A DNA stretch of 64,000 bases from Phaeosaccion multiseriatum (lineage: Eukaryota; Ochrophyta, other classes), in the NCBI GenBank assembly GCA_965112735.1, contig OZ218957.1, forward strand, positions 1,116,001 to 1,180,000, read 5' to 3'. Below are positions 19,123-31,231 of this stretch, one piece after another. The notes beneath the pieces were generated by a model. It searched no databases, was not told where the DNA came from, and was given only the letters and a program-made list of their open reading frames with translations. Made by a program: the position numbers and the translations under genes. The first letter of the stretch is position 1. Every line of letters starts with the position of its first letter.

Positions 19123-21656
19123 TCAAAAGGAGAAAGTAAAGTCTGCGAATATCTCGTCTCCTCGGCGGCCTTTACCGCTTTCAGACGTGCTCTGGTTGGT
19201 AGCCTGGTGCTGACGGGAGCGAGGAATGGCACCATCGCGCTTGTGGGACTTGTCGCGCCTGACCGGGGGTGCTGAATTTACGCCACCATCAAGCGGGGCG
19301 CGGTTTGGCACGGCACGGTGGTCGCCGTCTCCACGCCGTTTACGCCCCGAAGGCAATCGTTCCTCCTGTGACTTGCTCGTGTAGTCCCCTGAACATTCCT
19401 CCCCAACCTTGACAATGCGCTCGGCAGGCTCTGGTAGCACCGTTGTCCTACTCGTTGTCGCCATATCTTCCAAAGCGGTGCCCTCTCCTTGCGATGCGCC
19501 TTCCACTGGAAAGAGCTCCTCCTCATCAAGCGGCGAAGAGGAGGGCCCAACGTCGTTGGATCCGTCCTCTTCCTCGAAGGAGGGAGTTACACTGGCCTCC
19601 GCATTCGCCACAAGGGCATCAGCATCAGCCTCTGCCTGCAGGAGAGAGGAATACAGATGCCGAAGAGCGCTGACGCCGCCCTGCCGTTCGCCGACCGTCT
19701 TGCGCAGCTGACCAAGGCGACTGTCCGTGACACTTTTCTGGCTGCGCAGTTGGTAGACTCCTTGTCGCTCTGCGGTGAGGAGCTCGGACCTCAGGTGTCG
19801 TACTTTCTGTGCTCGTTGCGGCGAAGGGGGGCTCGCCTCCAGTTTATCGAGCAGCTCCGCTCGCCTCACCTCGAGCTTGGCCATCGCCGTCTGGCATTGC
19901 CTAATGTCTAGTTTGGGGGGGGGGGGCGGAGGGGCGGAAAAGTAAGTAAATGGCAACACGATCAACCCGACTCCGTCCCTGCTCACCTTGTCCAAGCTTG
20001 GTGATGGTCCCCGAAAGGCGATGCTCCCCGGGTACAGCTTTGGACTCGAGGGCCTTGCGTTGGTCAATCTCTTTCCCCCGCTCACCTGCGCTGGTCAGCC
20101 TCTGCTGCCCATCTGCCAGTGCCTTCCTTGCCTGCTTGACGTCCCTCCCGAGTGTCTCGTGAAGCTGTGCAGCTGCATCCGCGGTGCTCTGAGCAGCCCT
20201 TTTCTCTCCTCGAGCACCTTTGAGAGCTGCTTTCTCTGCTGCGACTCCATCTCTCGCTGCAACGATGTGATGACGCCTAGCGCTGCGCTCGTCCGCTCTG
20301 CGCCGTCTTGCCTCTTGCCTGTCTGCCTCCGCAACGGCGGCTTGTCGGGCGGCCAGCAAATCTCTGAGCTTGGCCATTCCCGCCGACATGCGCCCACATA
20401 GCGAAGATCTTTCCAGGATGGCTTCTTCTACCTGTCTCGTATCCCTCTGCACGGCCACCCGCATTGCTGCTAAAGCGGTTTCGGATGCGTCGGCTTCCAC
20501 ACGGACTTCCCTCTCCACGACGGCATCTGCGCTCGCCTTGTTCATCGCATCCGAAAGAAGGCCAGCGAGTCTGCTTTCTTCCGCCTGGCCCCTAGCTTTG
20601 CCAGATGCCTGCATGGAAAGGGCACTACGAAGCTCAGACGAGGCGAGGGTATCCCTCTCCACGCTCAGCCCGACTGCTTGGGCAGCAGATTCCCATTGCT
20701 CTTCCTTCCGCTGCCTCTTGGAGGCTGCTTCCTCTTCAGCACTTTTGGAAGACCGCGCCTCATTCTCTGCACACGCCAGCATACTGCGTAGCCGCCTCCG
20801 CTCGTCTTCCTTGGCTGTGCTCGCATCCACCAGTAGCTGAATGTTCTCAGTTGTCTCTTGGAGGGCCCCTTGCTGTCTCTGAGCCTCGCAAGTGCTGTGC
20901 GCCGCGTTCGCTCTCTCCTCAGCGATGTGCCCCTCCAGCTGCTCGAGTCGCTCTTTCGCTGCTGCGCACGACGACGCGACTGCCTCAAGACGGGCTTCCA
21001 GGGCTATGCAGCTGCCTTGCTCACGGTCGAGCCTCTCGCGGACTCGGGTCATCATCTCCTGCGCCTCCAGCTATTCGGGTTTTAGAGTGAGGTGAAGAAG
21101 GATGGTTACGCAGGGCTATTTGCCCCCCCCCCCATGGAGCACTGACCTGTTCGTTCCGAAGAGTCTGGCACTCCTCCAAAGCGATTGCAAGAAGGCTCTC
21201 AAGTCCCGCATCCTTGCCCAAGAGGTTGTCGGCCAGCCCGCGCAGTCTCTTCTCATGCTCCTTCGTTTGCATGTGAACTCTTTCACCCCGCTCCCTCACC
21301 AGTTCAGTCCAGCAACCATTGGAAGATGCCTCGTTCTCTAGGTGCGCATGTAGGGAGCTGAGCTGTCTTTGATGAGCAGAGACGGAGGCTTGAAGGACCT
21401 GCGGGAAGCAACAGGCGCAGTTGACAACAAAAAGACTTCAGGGGCAGCCCGTCTAAAGCACCAAGCACAGAGCACTTACCTCAGCTTCCTGATGGACGGC
21501 ATGAAATTCACGCTCATAATTCCCGACGAGGTCTCGCACACTGAGTGCGAGCGTGCTGAGGGAGGCTTGGCCCGCCAGCGGAGAGCGTACGATGCTCTTG
21601 GCTTGTGGCGTCGCCGCCGCCGGTTTTAGCTTTCCTCTCAGCACAGCGGTTATCAT
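19123..21656 (-). CDS. Large coiled-coil protein of unknown function
   Basis: Predicted 765 residues in four exons (21656-21480, 21398-21147, 21070-19987, 19907-19123), all in phase. I do not recognise a family. Residues ~40-590 are almost continuously Ala/Glu/Arg/Lys/Gln-rich with heptad character (for example RLDREQGSCIALEARLEAVA), predicting a long coiled coil. The last ~170 residues are acidic then Ser/Arg-rich and disordered, ending FADFTFSF. It could be a centrosomal, nuclear-envelope or cytoskeletal scaffold; coiled-coil composition alone cannot decide. The start is the first ATG of the frame, with the in-frame sequence further upstream lacking one. It is divergent from VPS28. Confidence 0.8.
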
Positions 21657-22049
21657 CTCAGCCCACACTTCACTCACTGAAGCTAAGCTAGGCTATGCTG
21701 CGCTCACCCCCCCCTTTGAAGCGCAAGCTGTGGTCACTCGCGAAAAGGCGGGAAGATGAAGACATCACAGGTTGGCGAGAAGATGGATTCTACCGCGAGA
21801 AGATGAATTTTCTTCCCTGTCGTCCCGTCCTTCTCTTCTTCATTCTTTCTCTCTCCTTGGAACTTACTGATTTCCGCTCTCCACACAGCTACTTCCTGCT
21901 CAGTGTGTCTTTGGGGAAAGCTCGTAGAGAAGTGGAAGCTCCTCTTTCCTCCTTTCCTTCTCCCTCTTTCTTGATTGATTAACTGCTCCCTCTCCTTTTT
22001 AAGCTTTGAGCCTCGTCTCTTGAGGGTACAGTGATACGGGGGTGAAGAC
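21657..22049. promoter_or_regulatory. Divergent promoter region, coiled-coil gene / VPS28
   Basis: These 393 bp lie between divergent start codons. They are rich in CTT/TTCC pyrimidine runs (21825-22010) on the plus strand, a common feature near the 5' ends of compact genes. No specific element is recognised. Confidence 0.45.
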
Positions 22050-23118
22050 ATGGCGCGGAGGGTGTCGGAGGAGGGAGAGGAAGTTCGCCTGTATTCAAGC
22101 ACACGGGACAGGTAGGAAAGGGAGGCGGGGGGGGGGGTGGGGAGGAGCGATAGCTGACGCCCCCTTGCGCTGCTGCTGTGTGTGGGGGGCGTGGACAGGC
22201 GGCGTTGGGATCAAATGCAGGAGTTCTTTGCCATCATCAAGACCACGGAGCACCTCGAGAATGCGCGCATCAAGAGCGCCATCTCGAACGAGGAGTACGA
22301 AAGAGAATGCAATGTGCTAATCTCCCAATTCAAGGACACGGAACGCGCTTTGGTCACGTCCAATGTCATCACCAGTACCCAGTAAGTGTATGATTTGGGG
22401 CTTGGGCTTTATTTGTTTACCTCTTTGTCTCTAACCAGAACTGCTTAGAACACCACAACACTGGAGGGAGGGAGGGAGGGAGGGAAGGAGGGAGGGTCGA
22501 GTATGGTTTGGGGCTTGCGCTTTGTTTTTTCCGCCGTGTGAGTGTCTGACCAGAACTGCTGACCTGTCTCTCTCTCTCTTCTCTCCTTATTGTTGGTCCT
22601 GGGAAGGGACTTTCTGTCTGAATACGGTCTAGGAGACTGTGCCTACGCCATCGAGCGTCTCGTGAAGTATGGCGTCCCTGCCACTGTAATACATCGTGGA
22701 GTGGACGACGGTCACCACGTGGGCAGGGCCAGACAAGCCGCAGAGGCGACGCAATGCTTCATTACAGCCATGGATGCGCTGAAATTGGAACAGCGAGCAG
22801 TGGATGAGATCCAGCCCCTGGTATGTTCCTTTCTCTGCACTGCACGTGGACATGTGAGTATGGAGCTGAATACACCTCTTTCCGTTCTCTCCTCCCCGGT
22901 GTATTGCACAGATGAGCGACCTGATGGACCGGCTGAACAAGGTTGATGGACTCCCCCAGGACTTCAGTGGAACCTTACGAGTCAGGCAGTGGCTCATCGA
23001 GCTCAACAACATGCGTGCAGCGGACGAGCTCTCGGAAGAGCAAGTGAGGCAGCTCAGCCATGACATCGAAAACTCGTATTCAGACTTCTTTAAGCATCTT
23101 GAAAACGCCAAGCAGTGA
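22050..23118 (+). CDS. VPS28: VPS28, ESCRT-I subunit
   Basis: Predicted 221 residues, the same length as human VPS28. Exons 22050-22111, 22199-22381, 22607-22820 and 22912-23118 are in phase. VPS28 bridges ESCRT-I (with VPS23 and VPS37) to ESCRT-II on endosomes for multivesicular-body sorting. The N-terminal core (YSSTRDR..W.QMQEFFAIIKTTEHLE, ISNEEYERECNVLISQFK) and the C-terminal four-helix bundle (MSDLMDRLNKVDGLPQDF, LRVRQWLIELNNMRAADELS, QLSHDIENSYSDFFKHLE) are both complete. Its stop codon is 19 bp from that of the convergent APC4 gene. Confidence 0.97.
22461..22497. repeat. GGGA microsatellite in VPS28 intron 2
   Basis: Eight or nine GGGA units with one interruption lie inside the intron between VPS28 exons 2 and 3. 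Four consecutive G-runs make it G-quadruplex-capable on the coding strand. Confidence 0.85.
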
Positions 23119-23137
23119 GGCTGCACAGGAGGGTCCA

Positions 23138-26100
23138 TCACTCGTCAACATCGCCCGCCTCTTCCTCGTCTTCGGGCTCTCCCTCAATGTCGATGATGAA
23201 GAAGCGCCCACTTTTGGCGTACAGACAAGCAGTGCCTCTTGATGCGCTTATCGCAAGCTTTGCATCAACAAGGTGTGCGGGGACGCTTCTGTACTGACAA
23301 CCCTCGATGTCGTCCATCGGTATCTGCCCCGAACCCCCTAGCCCCCCCCCTGAGCTCCCGCCCGCGGCGGTGAAGGCCAAGGCATCGTAGGGCATCATGA
23401 CGAGTAAACCTCCGTCCTCACCCGAATGGTCCGAGCCTCGGGCGAGGAGTAATAGCAGCAGCTCCGGGTTGGGCATTCTGACTCCGGGTGGGGTGCCGTA
23501 AAACGCCATTTGCTTACACGTGGTCCAACCCTCCGGGAAGGAGACTTGCGCAGCCCAGGTGTGGCCTTTTGAGGTGTTGCTACCAATCTGTGTATACGAA
23601 GCGCACAGAGGTCAACTTAGTCACCGGACAGGGCTCTAAAAAACGAAAAAGATATCCCCGTTTCATACTCTCATTCAGTGTACGTGCAGCAGTGGCGTTT
23701 CTGATGCCGAAGCAACCGTCGAGACTCTTTCCTGCACAAATCGGACTCACCTCATCCTCGCTATCGTTGCCATCACTACTATAATCTTCCGAGCCACCGC
23801 TGGCTCGGCCCTCTATTGATGCCACGGCACACGACTGGGCCACAGAAACTGAAAGCAAGCCGGGCCGCGCTGCCGCCGTGACTAACTTTGAGCGTCCAGA
23901 GTCCTCCCTGAAGTCCCATCCCTGACGAAAATGCTGCGATACAACCCTGTGTAGAGACGCGGCACACGGTAAAACATGTTGTGAATCCGACAACAAACAG
24001 ACCGTTGAAGCCTTTCCCGTGCAAGTTTCACCCAACCCCCCATCCCCTTTCGCAAAACCAGGGCCTCTGCTCCGGACGTACTTACGTGAATGAAGTGCCC
24101 AAAGCGGTGATGTGCTTCGCACTGTCGGTCACCTTCAGCCACCGCCGGGGTCGTTCCAAAAGGGCGTCGTAAAGCTTGCGCACTTTCCGCAGGGTGTGGA
24201 ACAGAGAGCTGGTTTGGACCGTAGTGTCCACAGGCAGGAAGGTGGGAAGATTCTGCCCTGTGGGTTTGCGATAGAGTAGAAAGATAGGTGGTCTGATTGG
24301 TTGGATTTTGGGACAGCCCAAAGCCCAGCTCGTCACCCCGAAATCACCTTTCGGGTCCTGCACAGGAGCCTTCGCCCAGCAGGGATCCACCTCTTCCTCG
24401 GAGGAGAGCATTGCTGCAACATTGGTACCCAAGATGGCCTCCAAACTAGCTCCGTCCCTCACTTCTTCGGTGCCCTTCCTCCGAGTCCCCGGCTCTCGCA
24501 AGAAAACGAGCATTTCCTGAACGAAAGTCATCCATCAGAGCACTTTGGGGTGAGCGCAATGACGAGTGGTGTCCTTTTCTGCTGCAAGAATCGGCGTACC
24601 TTGATGAGAGAGAGCTGTGGCGCTGCTCTGGCAATTCCGTCCTGCCCCGCCTGGGCGTCTGCTGCCTGCGCCCTGGCCACTTCCATGAACCAGGTGATGG
24701 TACTCGCCATCCTATCTCGTGTAAGCTGGACTTGCCGGGACACCTGGGGCCATGGTTTGGGGCGGGGGCGGGGATTGAGGTAAACTCCCAACTTCGAACT
24801 TTGCCACACACACCTCCACTCACCGCCTCCGCCTTTGTAAACGCATCATTGCAAGCATGCTCGAGGTCGAGTCCCTCCCGCCCCTTTATCCCATCCCTCT
24901 TGTCGTAAAAGCTCTGGGCACGGAGCAAGCACAACAGCTCCGAAGCGCGCAAGTGCACTGCCCTGCTCAGGAGGCACACGTGGTTCCGGAGCAAGGTCTC
25001 CACGGCCGCCGTACTACTTTCAGCGGACTTGCTGAGCTTTAGTATGTGGTTCTCCGTCATATCGTTCGCGAAGAATTGGCGCAGTGCCGCGCTGAAATGC
25101 CCACAGGTCACCTGCGGTGCGCAGAGCATTCTTTATGAATCTCATGCAAAGTTTAATTCCTCTCCGCTTTCTTTTAACACTGTACCCACTCACCAGGTTC
25201 AGCAGCGCGTCCCGAGGTGATGCATCCTCGCCATGACCAGCAAGTAGCCGACAGAGCACCTTGAGCTTGTCTTCCAAAGGTTTGAGCGCCGCCGTCCACT
25301 GTTGGCCCGCCCTCTTCACAGCGACCTCGAGGTGATTCAGATCTGCCTCCAAGGCACCGTACTGCTGCGTGAGCTGGCACAAGGAGTGACGCCGGGACCA
25401 TAGCTGCGGCAGGTTGACCGACATGGTCTGTTTTGGCAGGCTTGGAGTATCCCCGTCACAGACAAGCACCTGTGGTACGGCGGCAAAGGTCGGTGATTCT
25501 TCAGCAAGACACGCGCTTTCCGGATGGAGCGGCGCACGACACCACGCACCGAGAGGACTCCAAGGTTTCTCGAGAAGACCACTTGTTGAGGCAGGCCCCC
25601 GTCGACCTGGAAGCGCACGAGCTCGAATATCCCTGCCAAGGACACAACCACCTGGCGTGGCCGGGGGGAGCGGGTAAACGGGGCTCCCCTGTAAGTTCCA
25701 AAAAGAGCTTCCTTTTCTTCAGTATTCCCTGTCCCGAAGAAGCTCACCTGACCGGACCTATCCGCACTGACAAAGACGTTGAGGGGGCCCGACATGGCTT
25801 GGCCACCTTGTCTGCTCTTCCTGCCCCCAGTGTCCTGCTCTGGAGGGAGAGGCATTTGTCCTAGCACGCAATGACACCGGGACACTATTGGGGTAGTGAG
25901 ATGTGAAATCGAATCTTCCTGAGGCACGAAACGAGTGAGACGGGGGAGGGACGGGGGCGCCGTGTCATCCTTGCTTTGCGCAGATTGCGACTGTGGTGTG
26001 GATGATAGAAACTCGCCTACCTTGGCGTCGCGAGCTCCGTACTCGCCCTCCTCCTGCGCCACCCACGCCATCGTCGACACCTCTGCGGTGTGATAAGAAG

Positions 26101-26466
26101 GTGTGTACCCCAACTCAGCACCAGTCTCGACAGAGATCAGCCGCACCCCACCACTCGTGTCTCCCAGCGCCAGCGTCTTGCCATCGGGAGACCACACTAT
26201 GCAAGAGATGGCCCTAAAGAAGACGAAGGCAGCAAGCATGAGCTAGGGTCTACTTTCCAGTAGGCGTAAGAGCCACTTCTTGCCACGAACCTGTTTTCTA
26301 GGTCCTCCGCAGAGATGTTGAGTGTCTTTTGCCAAGGCACCGACGTCCGGAAGACAGAGAGGCCGTTCTCTCTCAACCCAACCGCCACGAGATCCATCGT
26401 CGGACACAGGGACGCAACCTTGCACCCCAGCACCCTCTCATGGAGAACGCTTAGTCTGGACACCAT
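23138..26466 (-). CDS. APC4: APC4, anaphase-promoting complex subunit 4
   Basis: Predicted 844 residues (human APC4 is about 808). Exons from the 5' end: 26466-26291, 26213-25550, 25469-25194, 25111-24824, 24743-24600, 24516-24348, 24257-24086, 23946-23751, 23587-23138. APC4 is a platform subunit of the APC/C ubiquitin ligase that drives mitotic exit. The N-terminal WD40-like part shows VASLCPTMDLVAVGLREN, CIVWSPDGKTLALGDTSGGV and a disordered insert; the central helical region (LPQLWSRRHSLCQLTQQYGA; GHFSAALRQFFANDMTENHI, STAAVETLLRNHVCLLSRAV) matches the conserved APC4 long domain with its ALRQFL-type motif. The C-terminus is acidic, ending near EPEDEEEAGDVDE. All nine exons keep phase. It is convergent with VPS28 and divergent from LAMTOR5. 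Confidence 0.92.
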
Positions 26467-26625
26467 GGAAAGAGGAATGGGGCGATAAAAGCGAGCGAAA
26501 TAATAAAGAGAAAAGGAGCCCACGAGGAATCGTTGACATATGAATTAAATTGTTGACATATTGCTTCTCCCTGTAGAAAGCAGCGAAGGTGGAAAGAGAG
26601 TGGACAGCAGGCAAAGGCCTCCAAC
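26467..26625. promoter_or_regulatory. Divergent promoter region, APC4 / LAMTOR5
   Basis: This 159-bp spacer between divergent ATGs is AT-richer than its surroundings (26490-26565), including TTGACATATGAATTAAATTG. This is the likely core of both promoters. Confidence 0.45.
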
Positions 26626-27102
26626 ATGGAGCAAATGCTGGAGCGGACGATACAGACGGAAAGGCAAGAGAAGGACGAGGCACGGCTCTTGGCGCTCGTG
26701 AGCAATGATGCGCACGGACTCTGCTTTGGAGGTACGACGTTCGATGCCAGCGAATGTGGAAGTGTCCGATTGCGAACCATTCCCCGACCCCAACGTGTGT
26801 GCTTTGTCTCGTCCGCCCAGCTGCTCCTAAGGAAGAAGCAGCGTATGCGGGGTCGTATCAGTCGATCGTGGGCAACGCGTCGCGGCTGTTCTCAGAGGAG
26901 TACGCGCCCATCGTTTTGATTGAGACGAACAAACGGTAAGTTGGCTTAGCTCGTGCTGTCTCGCAGGTGCTAAAGGATGCAAATCTCAGCTCCATCCATC
27001 CCCCACCCCCCCAACACACCCAACAGGTGTATTTTGGTTCGTCAGTGCGACGAGGTTGTGCTGGCCGCTTCCCAGCAGGAAGAGGGCTCGCCGATGCCAT
27101 GA
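26626..27102 (+). CDS. LAMTOR5: LAMTOR5/HBXIP-like Ragulator subunit
   Basis: Predicted 98 residues (human LAMTOR5 is 91). Exons 26626-26731, 26821-26935 and 27027-27102 are in phase. LAMTOR5 is a roadblock-fold subunit of the Ragulator complex, which anchors Rag GTPases and TORC1 on the lysosome. The pattern MEQMLERTIQ...LVSNDAHGLCFG...YQSIVGNASRLF...PIVLIETNKRCILVRQCDEVVLA follows the family from start to end (LE.., V.C.D..GL..G, ...I..L...A..L, .P.V.LE......I...D...VAV). Small proteins of this fold are divergent, so LAMTOR4-like or another roadblock protein is a less likely alternative. It lies between two minus-strand genes, 159 bp from APC4 and 256 bp from the end of AlaRS. Confidence 0.8.
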
Positions 27103-27358
27103 GGCGTGACACATCACTATGTGCATGTATATATATACGTAACGATAGAGCCCGAAGACTTGCATTGTTCGGACTCGCTCTCCTACATGTGCTCCGTTGC
27201 TGAGGCATCCTATCATGAGCGTGTTATTCTGTGTCCCGTGCTGCCCTCGTGTCCAGAGAGTGACACATGGAGGTGCAGACGCAGATCTTCAGCTTTTGTA
27301 TCCACTATTTGGATAACAGGCTCCGAAAGAGTAGCAGGCGATGGCCACGCCCCCCACG

Positions 27359-30300
27359 TCATTGCTCTCGCTCAAGGTACTGCCTGGCTGCCTGTACCGC
27401 GTCATCTATGTTCCTGGCGTCGGCGGCCTGCCCCTGGGCGTTGCCTGGCCGCCCACCCCCTCTGCCTCCCACCGGCTCCAGCGCGGCGTTGAGCCACTCG
27501 TTCGCCTTCAGACCGGAGCTCTCTTGGATCTGCACGAGCGTGGTGGTGGGTCGCGGTGAGGAAGCAATGCCCGAAACCCCGCCCCTGCCCCGTCTTGACT
27601 TGCACTCACCTTGTCGGGCACCAGTGTGAAGACGAGCAGCTTGCCTGACCCCGTCTCTGCGTCTTCCGGGGAGAGGCCCATGAACGCCAAGCCTGGGGCC
27701 TCTTTTTGTACTGCGGTGAGGACTTGCTTGACGGCTTTGCTGTCCCCTCCAATATTGACGACAGTCACGAGCCCAACGCTGCCAGCCTCGACAGCAGCAG
27801 CAGCGGCAGCCTGCAGATAGAATATAGATAGTTAGTGTGGGGGAGGGGGGGGGGGTCTTTCCAAAATCATCCTTGCGGGAAATCACTAACCCTCGCTTCC
27901 TCGACGCCCTTCTCAGCGGACTGCGCAGCGAGCAGCTTCTGCTGCTGGCTGACCCTCTTGAGCTGCGACTCCAGCTCCCCTCGCAGGCGGCTCTTGAGGG
28001 CTGCAGAGGCAGGCGAGGCGTCAACAGCCTGGCGGACGCTGTTAGCCTTCTTGTCCACCTCCGTGATGGGCAGAGTCTTGAGCTGAAGCGAGAGGGAGGG
28101 ACGGATCCGGCTTTGAGAAGCCCCCCCCCAATGCAAAATAAACATCTCCCAGTTTTGTAACATACCTGCTCCACCTGCTCTTCCAAGGCCCTCCCCTCCT
28201 TCAAGGCCGTGGTGGCGGCCTCCCCAGTCACCGCCGTTATTCTCCGGATGCCCTTGGCTACGGCCGTCTCCTCACACAACACAAAGGCGGCGGCGTCTGC
28301 GGTATTGCTCAAGTGTGTGCCGCCGCAGAACTCCACGCTCGACGAGCCCCACTCCTGGTCCTCCGGGTTGCTGACCATCTCCTCAATGGGTAGACCCACA
28401 GAGATGACCCGCACGGGGTCCGGGTACGCCTCCCCGAACACAGGCCTCAACCCGCTGATAGCCTTTGCCTTTTCAAGCGGCACTACGGCCGAGTAGACCG
28501 GCTGCTCCTTCTCAATGACAGACTGAACAATGCCCTCCACCTTCTCGAGCTCCTTCGAGGTCAGAGCCTTGTTGTGGGAAAAGTCGAACCGCAGCTTCTG
28601 CTGAGAGACCAGCGAGCCCCGCTGATCCACACTTCCCCCCAGCACTTGACGCAATGCAAAGTTAAGGACGTGCGTCATAGTGTGATTCGGAGCCACGCGG
28701 CGGCGGGCTTCTCCGTCCACTGCCCCTACGCAACCCGCCCCCACCGAAATTTCTGCGCCAGAGGAGTCTGCAGCCACAGAGCAAATGTGCAACACATATC
28801 CAGCAAAGTTCTGTGCATCCAAGACGTCCAGCACGGCGCCGTTCGTCAAGCGAATGTGTCCGATATCCGCTTCCTGCCCTCCTGACTCGGCGTAAAAGGG
28901 ACTCTTGTCCAAAATGACTCCGATCCGTCGCCCCTCCTCCGCCGAGTCTGCACCCAAGGACTGCATGAAAGTGGCACTATCCCCGTCGAACAAGGCCAAC
29001 ACCTTCACCTCTTCTTTACAAGTCTGGCTCGGGTCGCGGTACTTGGCCGCATCGTCTGTCGTGGGTATCTCCTCCTGTGCGAGCCAGGCAGTCTCTGCGG
29101 CTTCCAGCACCATGGGCTTGGCCCCGCCGCTCTTCCTGAGCTTCGCGGCCTCTCTACTGCGCTTCTTCTGCTGTTCCAGCTCCAGTTCGAAGCCCTTCGC
29201 GAGACGACGTACAGACAGACACACACGCACACACACGCACACACGTCGGTAACCCACTCCTTTTGCCTACGCTCGGCACCCACAACACCTACATACCTGC
29301 ATGTCGACAGTCATGTCCACTTCCTCGGCCATGACCTGCGTCAAGTCGACGGGAAAGCCGAGGCTGTCGTACAGAAAGAAGGCCTGTCCCCCCGAAATGG
29401 CGGCGTCCCCCGTGGCGCGGTTCTCTGCAGAAATCTCCTCAAAGTACTTAATGCCCCTGTCCAGCATGGCATTGAAGCTTGCCTCCTCCTCGGCAATGAC
29501 CTCCTCAATCATCGCTTGCTTGCCCGGGAGCTCGGTGAAAAAGGGCGCTGCGCGCTCTACCACCACGGGAACCAGCGAGGTCAAGACCCCAGGCTTGGCG
29601 CCCAACTTCTGCTGCGCATACCGCACTGCTCTGCGCAAGATTCGGCGGAGAACGTAGCCTCTCCCCTCATTGCTCGGAATCGCTCCGTCGCCGATGGCGA
29701 AGACCAGCGTCCTCATGTGGTCTGCCACAACTGTCAGACAAAGAGGTGTGCATTACAAAAGAGTTGCAAATAGCCCCCTCCAACCCCTCACAACCATCAA
29801 CACAGCAACTCACCTCTATAGGCGGTGTCTACAAAGTCAGGGTCCTCCTCTCCCAGCTTCCCTCCGTACGCTGGCGCACCCGTCTTCTCACGGATTTCGT
29901 CGAAGATGGGTGTAAACACGTCTGTGTCATAGTTGGACTTTTTGTCCTGAAGGACTGTCACAAGCCTTTCAAGACCCATACCTGTGTCAATATGCTAAAG
30001 AACGCGCGGGTACCGGTGTGAGTCAACCACCACATGCAGCACACACGCCCTCCCTCTTCCCCAGCTTCGCACCTTGGCCGGAAGCGTCTTGAGGCTGCCG
30101 TCCTCTTCCCTATTGAACTGAATGAACACGAGGTTCCAGATTTCGATCACTGTGGGGTCGTCCATGTTCACCAAAGGCGCAGCATCCCTGCCGCCTAGCA
30201 GGTCATAGTGCAGCTCGGAGCACGGCCCACAAGGCCCAACATCTCCCATCTGGTCGAGGAGGGAGGACATGACACAAGTTGAGTGTCCACGACCCCACCT

Positions 30301-31231
30301 CTCAATGAGGAAACTGGTCGTGACCCACCTCCCAAAAGTTGTCCTTGGTCCCGAAGGGCACGACTCTCTCTGCAGGAAGTAATCGGAGCCAAAAGTCTCG
30401 AGCTTCGGTGTCAGCCTCCAGTCCCATCGCCTCGTCTCCCCCGAAGTAGGACGCATACAGGCGGGAGGTCTGGAGCCCATATGTCTTGGTAAGTATGTCA
30501 AACGACCACTCGATAGCCTCACTCTTAAAATAATCTCCGAAAGACCACGTCCCGAGCATCTCGAAAAAGGTGTGATGGTACGTGTCCCGGCCGACCTGGG
30601 GAGTTGGTACAAAGCAAAGGATGGGCTGTGAGCTCTTGTTCCTACGCCGTACACCCCCGACAAAGACGGGAGCTTACATCTTCCAGGTCGTTGTGCTTTC
30701 CTCCTGCTCGGATGCACTTTTGGCTGTTCACCGCTCTCGAGAGGCCAGCCAAGGGGCCCTTGGGGTCCGTCTGTCCCAAGAATACGGACTTGAACTGGTT
30801 CATTCCTGCCAGGGTAGCAGCACAGCAGCAACAACAGCAGGAGGAGGAGGTAAGAGGCCATCCTTGTTCAAAGGGAGGATCACCTGATGCAACTTGCCTG
30901 CATTAACAAACAAGAGCGTAGGGTCATCGAAAGGCACCACTGGGGAGGAGGGATAGAAGGTATGCGCCTGTTTCTCCTGAAAGTACTCCACGAACGTCGA
31001 GCGAACACGCGCACTACTCCATTCCTCTTGCAGAGAAGGAGCGGCAGCTGCGGGAGTCTCACTGCTGCTACTGCTGCTTCGCAGAGGGCCCCTCCTGGAG
31101 CCAGCCCATGAGGAGGAGAAACGCACGCCTCTCTTCAGCACGCCGCTCTGGAACCCGGCGATGCGAGCTGCACAGGAAGACAGCATCAGCAGCAAGTAGA
31201 GACCACCGAGACCACCGAGCCGGGCCCCCAT
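27359..31231 (-). CDS. AARS: Alanyl-tRNA synthetase with organelle-targeting leader
   Basis: Predicted 1,037 residues in ten exons from the 5' end: 31231-30898, 30805-30678, 30595-30329, 30249-30073, 29994-29814, 29730-29297, 29194-28166, 28082-27891, 27810-27610, 27529-27359. It charges tRNA-Ala and edits mischarged Ser/Gly. Visible: class II core ([42 protein letters not shown]), tRNA-recognition region ([18 protein letters not shown]), editing zinc site ([20 protein letters not shown]) and the C-Ala DHHA1 domain. The first ~75 residues are a signal-peptide-like [12 protein letters not shown] followed by RIAGFQSG and a basic Ser-rich stretch, suggesting import into a complex plastid, perhaps with a shorter cytosolic or mitochondrial form from an internal start. 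Intron 1 is GC-AG. It ends 256 bp from LAMTOR5. Confidence 0.97.

Noticed and set aside
30884-31231. AlaRS exon 1 ending at a GT donor after GKLHQ
   Set aside because: It breaks the conserved NAGMNQF motif and the phase into exon 2; the GC donor at 30897 restores both.
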